Source: Thiothrix sp.
GTDB lineage: Bacteria; Pseudomonadota; Gammaproteobacteria; Thiotrichales; Thiotrichaceae
DNA length: 5,861 nt
Direction of reading: 5' to 3'
NCBI GenBank assembly: GCA_011375245.1
Contig: DRMA01000244.1
Coordinates: 1 to 5,861, forward strand
Shown: positions 5,717 through 5,861 of the stretch, one piece after another
How the letters are laid out: each line of letters begins with the position of its first letter
Position numbering within the stretch: position 1 is the first letter of the stretch
Notes under the pieces: generated by a model
What the model was told of the DNA's origin: nothing
Seen by the model: the letters and a program-made list of their open reading frames with translations, nothing else
Databases searched by the model: none
Program-made: the position numbers and the translations under genes

Positions 5717-5861
5717 ATGCCAAACAACCAGCACCCCATTATGCTATCCGCACTCCAACACTACAGCTACTGCCCACGTCAATGCGCCCTAATTCATCAA
5801 GAGCAAACCTTCACAGACAATGTTTTCACCGTAAAAGGCAATCTAGCGCATAAACGGGTGG
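5717..5861 (+). CDS. cas4: CRISPR adaptation exonuclease Cas4, type I-C (3' partial)
   Basis: Cas4 is an iron-sulfur RecB-like nuclease that works with Cas1-Cas2 to choose PAM-containing prespacers and trim their ends. About 48 codons are visible before the right edge. SALQHYSYCPRQCALIHQEQ is the typical I-C Cas4 N-terminus; the Cys of YCPRQ is the first of the four Fe-S cluster ligands, and the other three lie near the C-terminus outside the window. FTVKGNLAHKRV matches the following block with its conserved His. Two in-frame starts compete: ATG at 5717, 1 nt after the cas7c stop with a weak GGA 4 nt upstream, and ATG at 5708, overlapping cas7c as ATGGATAA. A third Met at 5741 begins MLSALQHY. 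I prefer 5717 only slightly. Nuclease motifs lie beyond the edge, so activity cannot be judged. Confidence 0.93.
   Translation, partial: MPNNQHPIMLSALQHYSYCPRQCALIHQEQTFTDNVFTVKGNLAHKRV

Overview
The window carries most of a type I-C CRISPR-Cas locus, entirely on the + strand: the 3' three quarters of cas3, then cas5c, cas8c (with an internal cas11c start), cas7c and the first codons of cas4. The left edge cuts cas3 inside its HD nuclease domain and the right edge cuts cas4 after about 50 codons. cas1, cas2 and the CRISPR array, which normally follow cas4 in this subtype, would lie to the right and are not visible. The DNA is AT-rich with compact gene spacing and Shine-Dalgarno sites. The protein flavour suggests a proteobacterium, possibly a gammaproteobacterium, but this is only an impression because there is no rRNA or housekeeping gene.

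Layout: cas3 (2-1750); a 445-nt non-coding gap (1751-2195); cas5c (2196-2855); cas8c (2852-4762, overlapping cas5c by ATGA); cas11c, nested in frame at the end of cas8c (4421-4762); a 65-nt spacer; cas7c (4828-5715); cas4 (from about 5717, abutting or overlapping cas7c). Cas5c, Cas8c, Cas7c and Cas11c build the I-C Cascade, in which Cas5c also cuts the pre-crRNA. Cas3 is the helicase-nuclease recruited to bound targets. Cas4 helps to select and trim new spacers with Cas1-Cas2.

The proteins look intact and ordinary, so the unusual material is in the gap between cas3 and cas5c. In order it holds: a sigma70-like promoter (TTTACT-17-TATAGT); directly downstream, a 32-nt stretch whose 3' end (GGTGAATTGAAAT) resembles the 5'-tag end of I-C CRISPR repeats; a 158-bp MITE-like element with 22/25-matched terminal inverted repeats flanked by TTA, able to fold into one long hairpin; and a 7-bp GC-rich hairpin just before the cas5c ribosome binding site. 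This suggests that the effector operon has its own promoter and a long structured leader modified by a transposon insertion. The repeat-like stretch may be a relic of an array or a cas-regulating crRNA-like gene. Both readings are inference.

Three further points stand out: the very clear internal Cas11c start, a leucine in Cas5c where the Bacillus halodurans enzyme has its catalytic tyrosine, and start codons of cas5c and cas7c that should be placed downstream of the longest-ORF starts.
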